Below, piece after piece: positions 1-9,541 of a stretch of 64,000 nt of DNA. The notes below the pieces were generated by a model, which was not told the origin of the DNA, searched no databases, and saw nothing but the letters and a program-made list of their open reading frames with translations. This DNA comes from Stutzerimonas stutzeri (GTDB lineage Bacteria; Pseudomonadota; Gammaproteobacteria; Pseudomonadales; Pseudomonadaceae), in contig NC_015740.1 of the NCBI RefSeq assembly GCF_000219605.1, positions 2,728,001-2,792,000 on the forward strand. Reading direction: 5' to 3'. Within the stretch, counting starts at the first letter, position 1. Each line of letters opens with the position of its first letter. The translations under genes were made by a program, and so were the position numbers.

Positions 1-834
1 GTTGCCGGAACCGCCGTCGACCTGCTGCCTGGCGCGTTCGATGCCGCCGCGGATGGCTTCGCGAGAAGGATCGTTCTCGGGCAACGCAGCCACCAGCTGC
101 TCCCAGAAGCGCACGGCATCCTGATAGCGACCTTCCTCGTATGCCGCGATACCGAGCAGGCCGAGACTGGTCAGTTCCTGCGGATCGGCCTGCAGCGCCT
201 CATCGGTAAGCGCCTGCAGCTGTTCCGACCACTGCCGATCGCCGGCGAAGTATTGCGCCTGAGCCCACTGGCCAAGCAGTTCGGGCTGGCGTCCGGCAAG
301 CTCTACCACGCGCGCGAATGCCTTGGCCGCATCGGCCGGGCGCTCTTGATTCATGTAGGTGCGCCCGAGGAAGTACCAGGCTTCGGCCGAGTCGGGCTGC
401 TCCTTCACGGCCTGCTCAAGATGAGCCGTCATTTCTTCGACGGTGCGTGGCTGCTCCGAGAACTGACGAGCCATCTGCACCTTGTCGCTGGCACCCCAGT
501 GCATGTACAGCCCATAGCCCACCAGGGGCACCAGCACGGCTGCGATAAGCGGCACGCTACGACCCAACTTGGCGATTTTGGGGCTGTCGCTGTTTTCGGT
601 GTCTTCCAACAACTCGCGCGCCGCGTCCGCACGCCCCGCTTCGAGCTGGGCATCGCTCAGTGTTCCCGCCGCATGCTGGGCGGTGAGTTCAGCCAGGCGC
701 TCCTCGTAGAGCGCAACGTTGAGCGCCGTACGGTCTTCTTCGGCCTGGGCACGACGACCACGCAGGATGGGGAGCAGCAGGAAGGCCAGCGCCACCAGCA
801 GCAAAGCGCTGGCGGCTATCCAGAAATCGGTCAT
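1..834 (-). CDS. ccmI: Cytochrome c maturation protein CcmI (3' end outside window)
   Basis: I translated this frame by hand from the ATG at 834, which overlaps the ccmH stop (ATGA-type overlap). It stays open to the window edge, 278 codons. The protein starts [12 protein letters not shown] and has membrane helices at about residues 4-24 and 93-110. A basic/acidic cytoplasmic loop lies between them, and a TPR-like periplasmic part begins near residue 140 ([14 protein letters not shown]). This is the CcmI/CycH layout. In this family the TPR part holds apocytochrome c and delivers it to the CcmF/CcmH heme lyase. It is the last gene of the ccm operon seen here; its C-terminus is not visible. Confidence 0.9.
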   Translation of the reverse strand, partial: MTDFWIAASALLLVALAFLLLPILRGRRAQAEEDRTALNVALYEERLAELTAQHAAGTLSDAQLEAGRADAARELLEDTENSDSPKIAKLGRSVPLIAAVLVPLVGYGLYMHWGASDKVQMARQFSEQPRTVEEMTAHLEQAVKEQPDSAEAWYFLGRTYMNQERPADAAKAFARVVELAGRQPELLGQWAQAQYFAGDRQWSEQLQALTDEALQADPQELTSLGLLGIAAYEEGRYQDAVRFWEQLVAALPENDPSREAIRGGIERARQQVDGGSGN

Positions 835-1304
835 GAGTCTTTTTTATCCAGCAGCTTGGCGAGACGCTCGCGCTCGGTCTCGGAAAGGGTGTTCGATGCA
901 GGCGCCTTCTCGACGCGGCGGCGACGTACCAGGATCACGGCCAGCACACCAAAGCCCAGCACCAGCAGGCCCGCCGGGCCGTACCAGAGCAGCAGGGTCT
1001 TCGCATTCACCGGCGGGTTGTAACGAACGAAGTCGCCATAACGGTCCACCAGGTAATCGACGATCTGGTCGTTGCTCTGCCCCTCCTCCAGCATGCGGAA
1101 GATTTCCTGGCGCAGATCCATCGCGATGGGCGCGTTGGAATCGGCGATGTTCTGATTCTGGCACTTCGGACAACGCAGCTCTTCGGTCAACGTCCGGTAG
1201 CGCTCGCGTTCGGCCTCATCGCGAAACTCGTAGGTGTCGATCGCTGCCTGGGCCGTGGAAACCAGGAACAGCCCCAGCAGCGCAGCGTGGATCAATCGTT
1301 TCAT
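831..1304 (-). CDS. ccmH: Cytochrome c maturation protein CcmH (CcmL/NrfF type thiol oxidoreductase)
   Basis: 157 residues. A signal peptide (about 1-20) is followed by the family motif LRCPKCQNQ with the redox cysteines C45 and C48. One transmembrane helix lies at about 103-125 before a basic cytoplasmic tail. The protein is the short form of CcmH; its TPR half is the separate downstream gene ccmI, as in other pseudomonads. It works in the periplasm to reduce the CXXCH cysteines of apocytochrome c before heme attachment. The start overlaps the ccmG stop by 4 bases, so the genes are probably translationally coupled. Confidence 0.95.
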   Translation of the reverse strand: MKRLIHAALLGLFLVSTAQAAIDTYEFRDEAERERYRTLTEELRCPKCQNQNIADSNAPIAMDLRQEIFRMLEEGQSNDQIVDYLVDRYGDFVRYNPPVNAKTLLLWYGPAGLLVLGFGVLAVILVRRRRVEKAPASNTLSETERERLAKLLDKKDS

Positions 1305-1831
1305 TCGTCCACCAACTCCTGATAGAGCGCTGCGAGCTGCTCGCGCCAGACACGATCATCGATCACGCCGACGAACTTGTGACGGATGACGCCCTGCTTG
1401 TCGACCAGGAAGGTCTCGGGCGCGCCATATACGCCCAGGTCCAGGCCCAGGCTGCCGCGCTCGTCACGAATGTTCAGCTGGTAGGGATCGTGAAATTCCT
1501 TCAGCCATTTCCGCGCCGCTGCGTTGTCATCCTTGTAGTTGACGCCATGGATGACCACGCCCTGCGCGGCCAGGCGATTGAGTACCGGGTGTTCGACCTT
1601 GCAGGCGACACACCAGGTTGCCCACACGTTGACCAGTGCGGGTTTGCCCTTGAGATCTGCGTCGGTGATCAGGCGCTGCTCATCTTCCACCGAGGGCAGC
1701 GAGAACGCGGGCAGCGGCTTGCCGATCAGCGCCGAAGGCAGCTCGGACGGATCGAGAAAAAGCCCCCGGTAGAGGAACACTGCCACCACCAGAAAGATCG
1801 CCAGTGGCAGCAACATCAGCAGTCTTTTCAC
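1301..1831 (-). CDS. ccmG: Periplasmic thiol:disulfide oxidoreductase CcmG/DsbE
   Basis: 176 residues with an N-terminal membrane anchor (about 4-22) and a thioredoxin fold. The active site is WATWCVACK with C74 and C77. The CcmG-specific acidic surroundings (VWATWCVACKVEHP) and the GVNYKDD and GVYGAPETFLVD segments are present. It takes electrons from the DsbD/CcdA route and keeps the apocytochrome thiols reduced, together with CcmH. It lies between ccmF and ccmH with almost no spacing. Confidence 0.95.
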   Translation of the reverse strand: MKRLLMLLPLAIFLVVAVFLYRGLFLDPSELPSALIGKPLPAFSLPSVEDEQRLITDADLKGKPALVNVWATWCVACKVEHPVLNRLAAQGVVIHGVNYKDDNAAARKWLKEFHDPYQLNIRDERGSLGLDLGVYGAPETFLVDKQGVIRHKFVGVIDDRVWREQLAALYQELVDE

Positions 1832-1832
1832 A

Positions 1833-3806
1833 TCAGGCTCCTTGCGCCGCCATACCCAATGCTTCGCGCACGCGGGTCTTTACCTTGACACGATAACGAC
1901 GATCACTGGCGGCCAGGGCACCGCCCAGGCCCATCATCAGCGCACCCAACCAGATCCAGCGCACGAACGGCTTGATATGCACGCGCACTGCCCAGGCACC
2001 GTCGCCCAGCGGCTCGCCGAGGGCCACATAGAGGTCGCGAGTGAAGCCGGCGTCGATGCCCGCCTCGGTCATCGGCATCTGCTGCACGGTGTACAGGCGC
2101 TTCTCCGGATGCAGGGTGGCGATCTGCTTGTCACCGTCGAAAACCCGGATGGTGGCCTTGTCCGAGGTGAAGTTCGGCCCCTCGTGGTGCACCGCCCCCT
2201 CGAAGACGAACTCGTAGCCACCCAGCGACAGCGACTCGCCCGGCGCCAGGCGCAGGTCACGCTCGGAGCTCTGATGGCTGGTCAACACCACACCGATCGC
2301 ACAGACAGCGAGGCCCAGGTGCGCCAGGTGCATGCCCCAATAACTCGGTGCAAGGCTCCGTGCCCCCTTCAACAGGCCCTTGTGACGGGTCTTGTCGAGC
2401 AGATCGCGGACGCTGGCGATAACCACCCATGCCGCCAGCAGGGATACCGCCAGCACGGCCCAGTTGAAGTCACCGAACAGCAGCGAGCCGAGCCCGCCGA
2501 GTACCACGCTGGTGATCAGCACCGGCGTGAGCATGCCGAGCAACCACTTCACCGGCGTGTCCTTCCAGCGCACCATGATCCCGACACCCAGCGTAAGCAT
2601 CAGCGCGGCCATCAACGGCACGAACATGGCATTGAAGTACGGCGGCCCCACCGACAGCTTGGCACCAGACAGGGCATCCAGCAGCAGCGGATACAGCGTA
2701 CCCAGCAGGATCATCGCGGTCGCCACGACGAGCAGCAGGTTATTGACCAGCAGCAGGGTTTCGCGCGACCAGAGGCCGAAGCCGACCTGACTCTTGACCA
2801 CCGGCGCGCGCAGGGCGAACAGGGTCAGCGAGCCACCGACCACCATCAGCAGGAACACCAGGATGAACACGCCGCGCTCGGGATCGGTAGCGAAGGCGTG
2901 AACGGAAGTGAGTACACCGGAGCGGACGAGGAAGGTGCCGAGCAGGCTCAACGAGAAGGCCGCGATCGCCAGCAGCACCGTCCAGCTCTTGAAGACGCCG
3001 CGCTTCTCCGTAACGGCCAGCGAGTGGATCAACGCGGTACCGACCAGCCAGGGCATGAACGAGGCATTTTCCACCGGGTCCCAGAACCACCAGCCACCCC
3101 AGCCGAGCTCGTAATAGGCCCACCAGGAACCCAGCGCGATGCCCAGACCGAGGAACGCCCAGGCCACCAGCGTCCATGGACGGGACCAGCGCGCCCAGGC
3201 GGCATCAAGACGCCCGCCGAGCAGCGCGGCGATAGCGAAGGCGAAGGCAACCGAGAAACCGACGTACCCCATGTAGAGCATCGGGGGATGCACGATCAGA
3301 CCGAAGTCCTGCAGAAGCGGGTTGAGGTCCCGGCCATCCATCGGCACCTGCGGCAGCAACCGCTCGAACGGATTGGAGGTGACGATCAGGAACAGCAGGA
3401 AACCGATACTGATCAGGCCCATCACACCGAGCACGCGCGCCAACATGTCTTCCGGCAGCTGACGGGAGAAGATCGCCACCGCGAAGGTCCAGCCGGCGAG
3501 AATGAAGGCCCACAGCAGCAGCGAACCTTCGTGGGCACCCCACACGGCACTGAACTTGTAGTACCAGGGCAAGGCGCTGTTGGAGTTGTGCGCCACATAG
3601 GCGACGGAGAAATCGTCGACCATGAAGGCGTAGGTCAGGCAGGCAAAGGAGAAACCGAGAAACGCGAACTGCCCCCAGGCCGCCGGCTGCGCCAGGCCCA
3701 TCCATTGCCGGTCACCGCGCCAGGCACCGATCAGCGGCAGCGTGGCCTGGACCACGGCCAGGCACAGGGCCAGAATCATTGCCAGATGGCCGAGCTCCGG
3801 AATCAT
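1833..3806 (-). CDS. ccmF: Heme lyase subunit CcmF
   Basis: 657 residues, highly hydrophobic with many transmembrane segments. It carries the tryptophan-rich heme-handling motif [13 protein letters not shown] at about 235-247 and the HPPMLYMG segment at about 173-180, both typical of CcmF. Length agrees with the family. It is the core of the CcmF/H/I complex that joins heme from holo-CcmE to apocytochrome c in the periplasm. The start overlaps the ccmE stop by 4 bases. Confidence 0.97.
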   Translation of the reverse strand: MIPELGHLAMILALCLAVVQATLPLIGAWRGDRQWMGLAQPAAWGQFAFLGFSFACLTYAFMVDDFSVAYVAHNSNSALPWYYKFSAVWGAHEGSLLLWAFILAGWTFAVAIFSRQLPEDMLARVLGVMGLISIGFLLFLIVTSNPFERLLPQVPMDGRDLNPLLQDFGLIVHPPMLYMGYVGFSVAFAFAIAALLGGRLDAAWARWSRPWTLVAWAFLGLGIALGSWWAYYELGWGGWWFWDPVENASFMPWLVGTALIHSLAVTEKRGVFKSWTVLLAIAAFSLSLLGTFLVRSGVLTSVHAFATDPERGVFILVFLLMVVGGSLTLFALRAPVVKSQVGFGLWSRETLLLVNNLLLVVATAMILLGTLYPLLLDALSGAKLSVGPPYFNAMFVPLMAALMLTLGVGIMVRWKDTPVKWLLGMLTPVLITSVVLGGLGSLLFGDFNWAVLAVSLLAAWVVIASVRDLLDKTRHKGLLKGARSLAPSYWGMHLAHLGLAVCAIGVVLTSHQSSERDLRLAPGESLSLGGYEFVFEGAVHHEGPNFTSDKATIRVFDGDKQIATLHPEKRLYTVQQMPMTEAGIDAGFTRDLYVALGEPLGDGAWAVRVHIKPFVRWIWLGALMMGLGGALAASDRRYRVKVKTRVREALGMAAQGA

Positions 3807-4270
3807 TTCGCGTACTCCTGCTTGCCGCCCTCGTAATGCTTCATCATGCCGCTCTTCTCCAGCGCCTGGGTCACTTCCGGCGGCATGTAGTTCTCATCGT
3901 GCTTGGCCAGGACCTCGTCGGCGACCAGCACGCCGTCGGCGTTGACCCGGCCCAGTGCGACGATACCCTGCCCTTCACGGAACAGATCCGGGAGGATGCC
4001 TTGATAGGTGATGGTGATCGCCTGAGCGCCATCGGTGACACGGAAGGCGACGCTGAGCGAATCGTTGGTGCGCTTGACCGAACCCTCTTCCACCAGCCCT
4101 CCTGCGCGGATTCGGGTGCCCTCCGGCGCTTCGCCGGCAGCGATCTGGGACGGCGTGTAGAACAGGTTGATGTTCTGCTGTAGGGCGGACAACGCCAGCG
4201 CCACGGCGATACCGACACCGGCGAGAATCGCCAGGACGATGAAAAGACGCTTCTTGCGCACCGGATTCAC
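3803..4270 (-). CDS. ccmE: Heme chaperone CcmE
   Basis: 155 residues. The start is GTG and overlaps the ccmD stop. There is one N-terminal membrane helix (about 9-29), then the beta-barrel OB fold. The heme-binding motif [12 protein letters not shown] contains the covalent heme ligand H124 and the following tyrosine. CcmE takes heme at the outer face of the inner membrane from CcmABCD and passes it to CcmF. The operon position between ccmD and ccmF is the standard one. Confidence 0.97.
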   Translation of the reverse strand: MNPVRKKRLFIVLAILAGVGIAVALALSALQQNINLFYTPSQIAAGEAPEGTRIRAGGLVEEGSVKRTNDSLSVAFRVTDGAQAITITYQGILPDLFREGQGIVALGRVNADGVLVADEVLAKHDENYMPPEVTQALEKSGMMKHYEGGKQEYAK

Positions 4271-4443
4271 TTCGACTCCTCCCGGCGCAAACGACGCGCC
4301 TCATCTTGCAGGTAACGCCGACGCGCCAGTACGGGCAGCGCAACGTTGAGAATCAGCACCGCCAGGCTGATGCCGTATGCGGTCCAGACGTACACGCCAT
4401 GATTGCCCATGGCGATGAAATCGGCGAAGGATGAAAAGTTCAC
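4267..4443 (-). CDS. ccmD: Heme exporter protein CcmD (58 residues)
   Basis: A short gene found by reading the space between ccmC and ccmE. A GTG at 4443 overlaps the ccmC stop, and the frame runs to a TGA that overlaps the ccmE start. The product begins [20 protein letters not shown], has one membrane helix (about 17-40) and ends in a strongly basic/acidic tail ([18 protein letters not shown]). Both features are typical of CcmD, which is 50-70 residues. CcmD is needed for release of holo-CcmE from the CcmABC complex. Its length, position and both overlaps support it. Confidence 0.93.
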   Translation of the reverse strand: MNFSSFADFIAMGNHGVYVWTAYGISLAVLILNVALPVLARRRYLQDEARRLRREESK

Positions 4444-5195
4444 GAGTTATTTCCCACCAGAGCCTTGACCTCGTTCTTCACCCAGCTTGCACGCGACTCG
4501 CGGCGCAGCACTTCCAGGCGCATGCGCATCAGCAGCACCGCGGTGAAGAAGCAATAGAAGCCGATCACCATCACCAGCAGCGGCAGCCACATCTCCATCG
4601 GCATGGCCGGTTTCTCGGTCACCTTGAAGGTCGCTGGCTGGTGCAGCGTGTTCCACCACTCCACCGAGTACTTGATGATCGGGATATTCACTACGCCGAC
4701 GATCGCCAGCACCGCACAGGCCTTGGCCGCGCTGTCACGGTTACTGATTGCCTGGCCCAGCGCAATGATGCCGAAGTACAGGAACAGTAGGATCAGCATC
4801 GAGGTCAGCCGCGCGTCCCATACCCACCAGGCGCCCCAGGTCGGTTTGCCCCAGACCGCGCCGGTGAGCAGTGCGATGAAAGTCATCCACGCGCCGATCG
4901 GCGCCGCCTGCTGCAGCGCAACGTCAGCCAGCTTCATCTTCCAGACCAGCCCCACCACGCCGGCGACGGCGAGCATCACGTAGATGGACTGGGCCAGGAA
5001 TGCGGCGGGGACATGAATGTAGATGATCCGGAAGCTGTTGCCCTGCTGGTAGTCCTCGGGAGCGAACGCCAGGCCCCAGACCACGCCGGCGCTGACCAGC
5101 AACACGGCTGCCCAGGCCAGCCAGGGCAACCAGCGCCCGCTGATCTCGTAGAACCACTTCGGTGAGCCCAGCTTGTGAAACCATGTCCAGTTCAT
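4440..5195 (-). CDS. ccmC: Heme exporter/handling protein CcmC
   Basis: 251 residues, six predicted membrane helices. It contains the WWD-type heme motif [14 protein letters not shown] (about 120-134). The two expected periplasmic heme-iron histidines are at H61 (YIHVPAAF) and H185 (NTLHQ). CcmC binds heme and attaches it to the CcmE histidine. It is separated from ccmB by 88 bases that hold a nested inverted repeat, a rare gap in this otherwise overlapping operon. Confidence 0.96.
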   Translation of the reverse strand: MNWTWFHKLGSPKWFYEISGRWLPWLAWAAVLLVSAGVVWGLAFAPEDYQQGNSFRIIYIHVPAAFLAQSIYVMLAVAGVVGLVWKMKLADVALQQAAPIGAWMTFIALLTGAVWGKPTWGAWWVWDARLTSMLILLFLYFGIIALGQAISNRDSAAKACAVLAIVGVVNIPIIKYSVEWWNTLHQPATFKVTEKPAMPMEMWLPLLVMVIGFYCFFTAVLLMRMRLEVLRRESRASWVKNEVKALVGNNS

Positions 5196-5219
5196 CGGAT
5201 GACTCGTCGTCCAGCGAGG

Positions 5220-5278
5220 CCCAGATGGATCAGGCCTCGAAATTCGTTACATCGACCGGCACATGCCGGCCATCTGGG
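5220..5278. repeat. Nested inverted repeat between ccmB and ccmC
   Basis: The outer arms CCCAGATGG (5220-5228) and CCATCTGGG (5270-5278) are perfectly complementary. Inside them lies a second palindrome, CCGGCACATGCCGG (5256-5269). The element fills most of the only sizeable gap in the ccmA-I operon. It has no T-tract, so it is not a normal intrinsic terminator. It could shape mRNA processing or translation of ccmC. Confidence 0.5.
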
Positions 5279-5283
5279 TATCG

Positions 5284-5955
5284 CTATTCGCCGACGCTGA
5301 TCTTCAGCCCGGCGGCTATCGCAAAGGGTGCAAGAGTAACGGCCAGCGCGGTCAGGCTGGCCAGCCAGAGCAGGTGTCCGACCGCAGGCAGGCCTTGCAG
5401 CGCCGCCTGCAGTGCACCACTGCCAAGGATCAGTACCGGGATGTAGAGCGGCAGGATCAGCAGCGCCAGCAGCAAACCGCCGCGCTTGAGCCCAACCGTA
5501 AGCGCCGCACCGACCGCACCGAGCAGGCTGAGGATCGGCGTTCCCAGCAGCAGCGATACCAGCAACACCGGGATGGTCCCAAGCGGGAGGCCGAGCATCA
5601 ACCCCAGCAGGGGCGCCAGCAAGACCAACGCCAAGCCGGAAAATGCCCAGTGTGCCAGCACCTTGGCGAGCACCAGAAGCGCGAGCGGGTGCGGCGAAAC
5701 GACCCACTGCTCCAGGGAACCATCCTCGAAATCGCTGCGGAACAGGCCATCCAGTGAAAGCAGAACCGCAAGCAGCGCGGCAACCCAGACCAGTCCCGGC
5801 GAAATCGTCTGCAGCAATTGCGTTTCCGGCCCGACCGCCAGAGGAAACAGCGCGATGACGATGGCGAAGAAGACCAGCGGGTTGGCCAGTTCGGCTGGGC
5901 GGCGGAACAACAGGCGAGTCTCGCGCGCCAGCAGGAGAGTGAAGACGCTGCTCAT
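5284..5955 (-). CDS. ccmB: Heme ABC transporter permease CcmB
   Basis: 223 residues, six hydrophobic segments, with CcmB-type sequence near the N-terminus ([22 protein letters not shown]). With the ATPase CcmA it forms the ABC part of CcmABCD, which powers release of holo-CcmE rather than simple heme export. The start overlaps the ccmA stop by 4 bases. Confidence 0.95.
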   Translation of the reverse strand: MSSVFTLLLARETRLLFRRPAELANPLVFFAIVIALFPLAVGPETQLLQTISPGLVWVAALLAVLLSLDGLFRSDFEDGSLEQWVVSPHPLALLVLAKVLAHWAFSGLALVLLAPLLGLMLGLPLGTIPVLLVSLLLGTPILSLLGAVGAALTVGLKRGGLLLALLILPLYIPVLILGSGALQAALQGLPAVGHLLWLASLTALAVTLAPFAIAAGLKISVGE

Positions 5956-6599
5956 GCGGCCCGCTGCCCCAGATCCAGCTCACGATAGCCGATAGGCTTC
6001 TCCGTCAGGCTGTGGTGGGTGGTCAGCACGACCAGCCCGCCCTGCTCGCAATGGGCTGCCAGATGCCGTTCCAACTGCGCCACGCCATGCTTGTCGAGCG
6101 CGGTGAAGGGTTCATCGAGGATCCACAAAGGCGGCGGCGAGAGATACAACCGTGCCAGGCCGACGCGACGCTGCTGACCGGCGGACAGGGTGTGACAGGG
6201 CACGTCTTCGAAGCCCCGCAGTCCTACCTCGGCAAGGGCTTGCCAGATCGCGTCGCGGCCCGCGGGTTGATGCAGAGCGCAGAGCCAGGTGAGATTTTCT
6301 TCCGCAGTCAGCAGCCCCTTGATTCCGGCTGCATGACCGATCCACAACAGGTTGCGCGCCAATTCGCCACGCTGGGCATCCAGCGGCTGCCCCTGGAGCC
6401 GCACCTCGCCGGAGGTCGGCTGCATCAAACCGGAAAGCAGGCGTAGCAGGCTGGTCTTGCCGCTGCCGTTGGGGCCCGATATCTGCAGCATCTCGCCGCG
6501 CTCGAGACGGAGATCGAGCTTGTCGAACAACAGCCGCCAATCCCGCTCGCAGGCGAGCGCTACAGCTTCGAGAAAGGGAGTTGACACGGCTGGCGACAC
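5952..6599 (-). CDS. ccmA: Cytochrome c biogenesis ATP-binding protein CcmA
   Basis: 215 residues, an ABC ATPase. The Walker A motif is GPNGSGKTS (42-50), the signature [14 protein letters not shown], and Walker [13 protein letters not shown]. First gene of the ccm operon. The start is GTG; a second in-frame GTG lies four codons in (6587), and neither has a clearly better ribosome site, so the N-terminus may be 4 residues shorter. Energises the CcmABCD complex. Confidence 0.95.
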   Translation of the reverse strand: MSPAVSTPFLEAVALACERDWRLLFDKLDLRLERGEMLQISGPNGSGKTSLLRLLSGLMQPTSGEVRLQGQPLDAQRGELARNLLWIGHAAGIKGLLTAEENLTWLCALHQPAGRDAIWQALAEVGLRGFEDVPCHTLSAGQQRRVGLARLYLSPPPLWILDEPFTALDKHGVAQLERHLAAHCEQGGLVVLTTHHSLTEKPIGYRELDLGQRAA

Positions 6600-6655
6600 C
6601 TCAAGATGAAAAAGGCCCGGCCGCTATACTCAGGCATCAGGGCCAGGCGGGCGGA

Positions 6656-6661
6656 ATTATA
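6656..6661 (-). promoter_or_regulatory. Candidate -10 box for the ccm operon
   Basis: On the minus strand a perfect TATAAT lies 57 bases before the ccmA start. No good -35 hexamer is visible at 16-18 bases. The 124-base gap between ccmA and the divergent fliK-like gene must hold promoters for both. Only this half-site is recognisable. Confidence 0.35.
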
Positions 6662-6723
6662 CATGGCAACCCCAGGTGCCGAGGGCCGCAAACGCGAAAG
6701 GTTGTAAGAGCATTTGAGGAAAG

Positions 6724-8250
6724 ATGACCGAGATCAAGAGTACCACTGCCCTGCCCCCGACCAGCGCGACACGTCCGGCTGTAGCGGCACAGGATCTCGC
6801 CCTCAAGGTGCTGCAACCGATGCAGAACCTGCTGGCAGCTGGCGAGCAGATCGAAGCCGAAGTGGTCAGCATCAGGGAGGCCGCCGAAGCGTTCCGCCTG
6901 GTGTTGCGCCTGACCATGGGCAGCGGACGCCAGGCCACGGTAGAAGTCAGCAGCAACAAACCCGCCGCGCCCGGCACGGCGCTGGTCGTCACCGCATTGT
7001 CCGATACCCGTCTGCTGGCCACGCCGCAAGCGGCCGGACGTCAGCCGGCCTCGATGATCGATCTGCAGCAGCTTTCGGTAGGCAGCGTGATCCAGGGCCG
7101 CGTCGTGGCGACCAGCCAGCAGCGCACGGAGGACGGGCAAACGTCTTTCAAGATCGTTGTCAGCCTGCTCAACTCACCCGTTGCCGGGCAGAAACTCAGC
7201 ATCGAATCGGCCAACCCGCTGGCGCTCGGCAGTCTTTTGACGGCGCAGGTCAAGGACAGCCAGTCCCTGGCGTTTCTGCCACTGAGCGGTCGGCTCGATC
7301 AACTGCATGTCGGTGAGCAACTGGGCGCGCAGCAGAACCGACAGGCTTCGCTGGAAGGATTGTTCAGGGCGCTGCAGGGCGCGCCGGGCGCGCTCCCGGA
7401 AGGGCTGCGCGGCGCGGCGGAGAAGCTGCTCGGGCTGATCCCGGAGATGCAGCAGCTGGGCGACGCCAAGGCGCTGGCAGCAGCGCTGGCTCGGAGCGGC
7501 GTGTTCCTGGAGGCCCGCCTGCTTGCCGGCCATACCGATGGACTGCAAGGTGACCTCAAGGCCGGACTGCTGCGCCTGCTGGCGCAGATGCCCAATCTGC
7601 CGGGCAGTACGCCATTGGGGGGAGCGCAGGCCGGCGCCATCGGCCAGGCACTGCCTGCCTTCGCGCGGCATGCGCTGGGCTCGCTGGCGCAGAACAGTCC
7701 GCGTCAGCTCGCGCTCGGCTTTCCGCTGCCGGCCAGGTTACCGCCCGGTCTCGAGGAAGAAGCCGATCTGGAAATGCTGCTCAAGCTCGCTGCCGCTGCC
7801 GTATCGAGGCTCCAGACCCACCAGCTTTCCAGCCTGGCGCAGACACAGGTCGGGCCCGACGGCACTATGGTCACCACCTGGCAGCTGGAATTGCCGATGC
7901 GGGACCACCGCGACATCGTGCCACTGCAGATCAAGCTGCAGCGCGAAGATCAGCCGAAACGACAGGAAAAGGAGCGCGGCGATCCGCTGTGGAAGATCGA
8001 ACTGGCGTTCGACGTCGCTCCGCTCGGGCCGTTGCAGGTTCAGGCCCAATTGACGCGCGGAACGCTGTCCAGCCAGCTCTGGGCCGAGCGCAGCGCCACC
8101 GCCCAGCTGGTCGCCAAGGAACTAGCTCATCTGCGCGAGCGCTTGCAAGCGGCCGGGCTGAGCGTAGGCGAACTGAGCTGCCGCCAGGGCACACCGCCGC
8201 AGGGTCCCAGCACCACGCTGGAACAACGTTTCGTGGACGAAAAAGCATGA
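6724..8250 (+). CDS. FliK-like flagellar hook-length control protein (first of two)
   Basis: 508 residues. A long N-terminal part rich in Ala, Gln and Leu is followed by a C-terminal hook-length-control (Flg_hook) domain at about 400-485 (LWKIELAFDVAPLGPLQVQ ... LWAERSATAQLV), the fold that recognises the FlhB export switch. A normal fliK exists at 30856-32085, so this is a second, divergent family member. It overlaps the next gene, which encodes a stand-alone FlhB-C-like domain; this pairing recurs in pseudomonads and also in Bacillus (ylqG-ylqH). Its precise role is not known to me. Confidence 0.8.
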   Translation: MTEIKSTTALPPTSATRPAVAAQDLALKVLQPMQNLLAAGEQIEAEVVSIREAAEAFRLVLRLTMGSGRQATVEVSSNKPAAPGTALVVTALSDTRLLATPQAAGRQPASMIDLQQLSVGSVIQGRVVATSQQRTEDGQTSFKIVVSLLNSPVAGQKLSIESANPLALGSLLTAQVKDSQSLAFLPLSGRLDQLHVGEQLGAQQNRQASLEGLFRALQGAPGALPEGLRGAAEKLLGLIPEMQQLGDAKALAAALARSGVFLEARLLAGHTDGLQGDLKAGLLRLLAQMPNLPGSTPLGGAQAGAIGQALPAFARHALGSLAQNSPRQLALGFPLPARLPPGLEEEADLEMLLKLAAAAVSRLQTHQLSSLAQTQVGPDGTMVTTWQLELPMRDHRDIVPLQIKLQREDQPKRQEKERGDPLWKIELAFDVAPLGPLQVQAQLTRGTLSSQLWAERSATAQLVAKELAHLRERLQAAGLSVGELSCRQGTPPQGPSTTLEQRFVDEKA

Positions 8251-8579
8251 CCGACAAGCAGCCGCGCCAAGCCATCGCCCTGAGCTACGACGGCGTCAAC
8301 GCGCCGAGCCTCAGCGCTAAGGGTGACGATGAGTTGGCCGAGGCGATTCTTGCGATCGCTCGGGAACATGAAGTGCCGATCTACGAGAACGCCGACCTGG
8401 TAAAACTGCTGGCGAGACTGGAGCTGGGCGACGAGATTCCCGAGGCCCTGTACCGGACCATCGCCGAGATCATCGCGTTCGCCTGGTACCTCAAGGGCAA
8501 GTGCCCACCCGGTTTTCAGGCAGCGTCCGACTCCGGTTCTGCGGCGAATCTGCCGCTGCTCAGTGGGCCTGGGCATTGA
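8247..8579 (+). CDS. FhlB-type protein, stand-alone FlhB C-terminal domain
   Basis: 110 residues starting MTDKQPRQAIALSYDG. The ATG at 8247 overlaps the TGA of the FliK-like gene; an earlier in-frame start would lie inside that gene and is not supported. The sequence matches the part of FlhB that follows the NPTH autocleavage site (ALSYDG ... IPIYE-like VPIYENADLVKLLARLELGDEIPEAL), with no membrane region and no NPTH motif. In B. subtilis a similar protein can stand in for the FlhB C-domain in export. The 3' end overlaps the convergent rhodanese gene by 20 bases. Confidence 0.85.
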   Translation: MTDKQPRQAIALSYDGVNAPSLSAKGDDELAEAILAIAREHEVPIYENADLVKLLARLELGDEIPEALYRTIAEIIAFAWYLKGKCPPGFQAASDSGSAANLPLLSGPGH

Positions 8580-9000
8580 GCGTGGCGGCCGCCCGGTCTT
8601 CTCCGGTGACCTGCGGGAAATCGTGCAGCTGCCAGGCAAAATAGCCCGAGCGGAAGTAGAACACCCGCGTGTAGCCCCAGCTGACAGCCATGCGCGCCGC
8701 TTCCGCGCTGCGCGGGCAGACTTCGCTGTCGCAGTAGATCACCAGCGGCAGCTCGCGGGGCCATTCCGGCCCGGCCAGGCTCACGAAGTCACTGGCGAGA
8801 TCGAAATGTACGGCGCCTTCCACATGTCCCCACAGCCATTCCCGATCAGCACGGACGTCAATGAACACTGCGCCCAGCTCGTGCAGTCGCTTGGCCTGAA
8901 AGACGTTGACGGTCATCGCCCCGTCGACATTGTCCGGGGCCTCGGCAGCATGCGCGCCAAACGAAACCACGACCAACAGCACAACCAGTATGCGCCGCAT
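8560..9000 (-). CDS. Periplasmic rhodanese-like protein
   Basis: 146 residues from the ATG at 9000, chosen because GGAGGG stands six bases upstream. A signal peptide covers about 1-19. The rhodanese domain shows FIDVRADREWLWGHVEGAVHF, and the active loop starts at C90 (CDSEVCPRS), so the catalytic cysteine is present and transferase activity is possible. A second cysteine (C95) in the loop could allow a disulfide. The substrate is unknown. Last gene of the chemotaxis strand, 124 bases beyond the DUF2802 gene. Confidence 0.8.
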   Translation of the reverse strand: MRRILVVLLVVVSFGAHAAEAPDNVDGAMTVNVFQAKRLHELGAVFIDVRADREWLWGHVEGAVHFDLASDFVSLAGPEWPRELPLVIYCDSEVCPRSAEAARMAVSWGYTRVFYFRSGYFAWQLHDFPQVTGEDRAAATLNAQAH

Positions 9001-9124
9001 CTTTGCCCTCCTCGTCCCAGGCCGGGACATGGATGCGCTCAGCTAAGCCAAGCCGATACGGTGTTGGAATATGGGGGATTCAGGAGGTTCCGATCAGGCC
9101 GACGAGGGGCTCGATCAGCCGGGA

Positions 9125-9538
9125 TCAGGGCTTCTGACGGGCCTTGTGCAGCTTGCTCATCAGCTCGGCTTCGGACTGCGACAGCCCACAGGACTGGGTC
9201 AGGTCGTCGATGCTGGCGCCCATGCCGACCAGCTTGGCGGCCTGGGACAGCGCGAAGTTGTTGGGATCGCGCTGCTCCAGCTGAGTGAGCTTGTCCGGCA
9301 ACGGGGCAACGGTACGGCTCAGTTCGCGTAGCTCGTCGCCCATGCGCAGGCTGCCCTCCAGATAGGCATCCAGACGGCTGCTCAGCTCCTTGATTCGCTT
9401 GTCCCTGCTGGCGTCACGCTGCTGCTGTTGCTCGGCCAGCAGGCGCTGCCGTCTGAGCAGCCACAGGCAGAACCCCAGCAGTCCCAGACAGCAGAAGGCC
9501 AGCGCAACCAGCGATGCGACCAGCGACGCGATCAGCAT
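9125..9538 (-). CDS. DUF2802 domain protein
   Basis: 137 residues. One N-terminal membrane helix (about 3-28), a coiled-coil stretch rich in Gln, Arg and Leu, and a C-terminal helical part (KLVGMGASIDDLTQSCGLSQSEAELMSKLH) that looks like a small helix-turn-helix fold. In Pseudomonas this family always follows cheW at the end of the chemotaxis operon. Its function is not established. Three bases separate it from cheW. Confidence 0.8.
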   Translation of the reverse strand: MLIASLVASLVALAFCCLGLLGFCLWLLRRQRLLAEQQQQRDASRDKRIKELSSRLDAYLEGSLRMGDELRELSRTVAPLPDKLTQLEQRDPNNFALSQAAKLVGMGASIDDLTQSCGLSQSEAELMSKLHKARQKP

Positions 9539-9541
9539 GTA

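Noticed and set aside
1842..3836. A 664-codon plus-strand open frame opposite ccmF, and similar long frames opposite flhA, flhB-fliR, fliM, etfA/etfB and etfQO
   Set aside because: High GC content makes long antisense frames common. These are His/Gln/Arg-rich, lack domains and ribosome sites, and lie wholly over well-supported genes.
6663..6680. TGGCA ... GTGC resembling a sigma-54 promoter before the plus-strand fliK-like gene
   Set aside because: GG to GC spacing is one base too long and the TTGCW box is absent.
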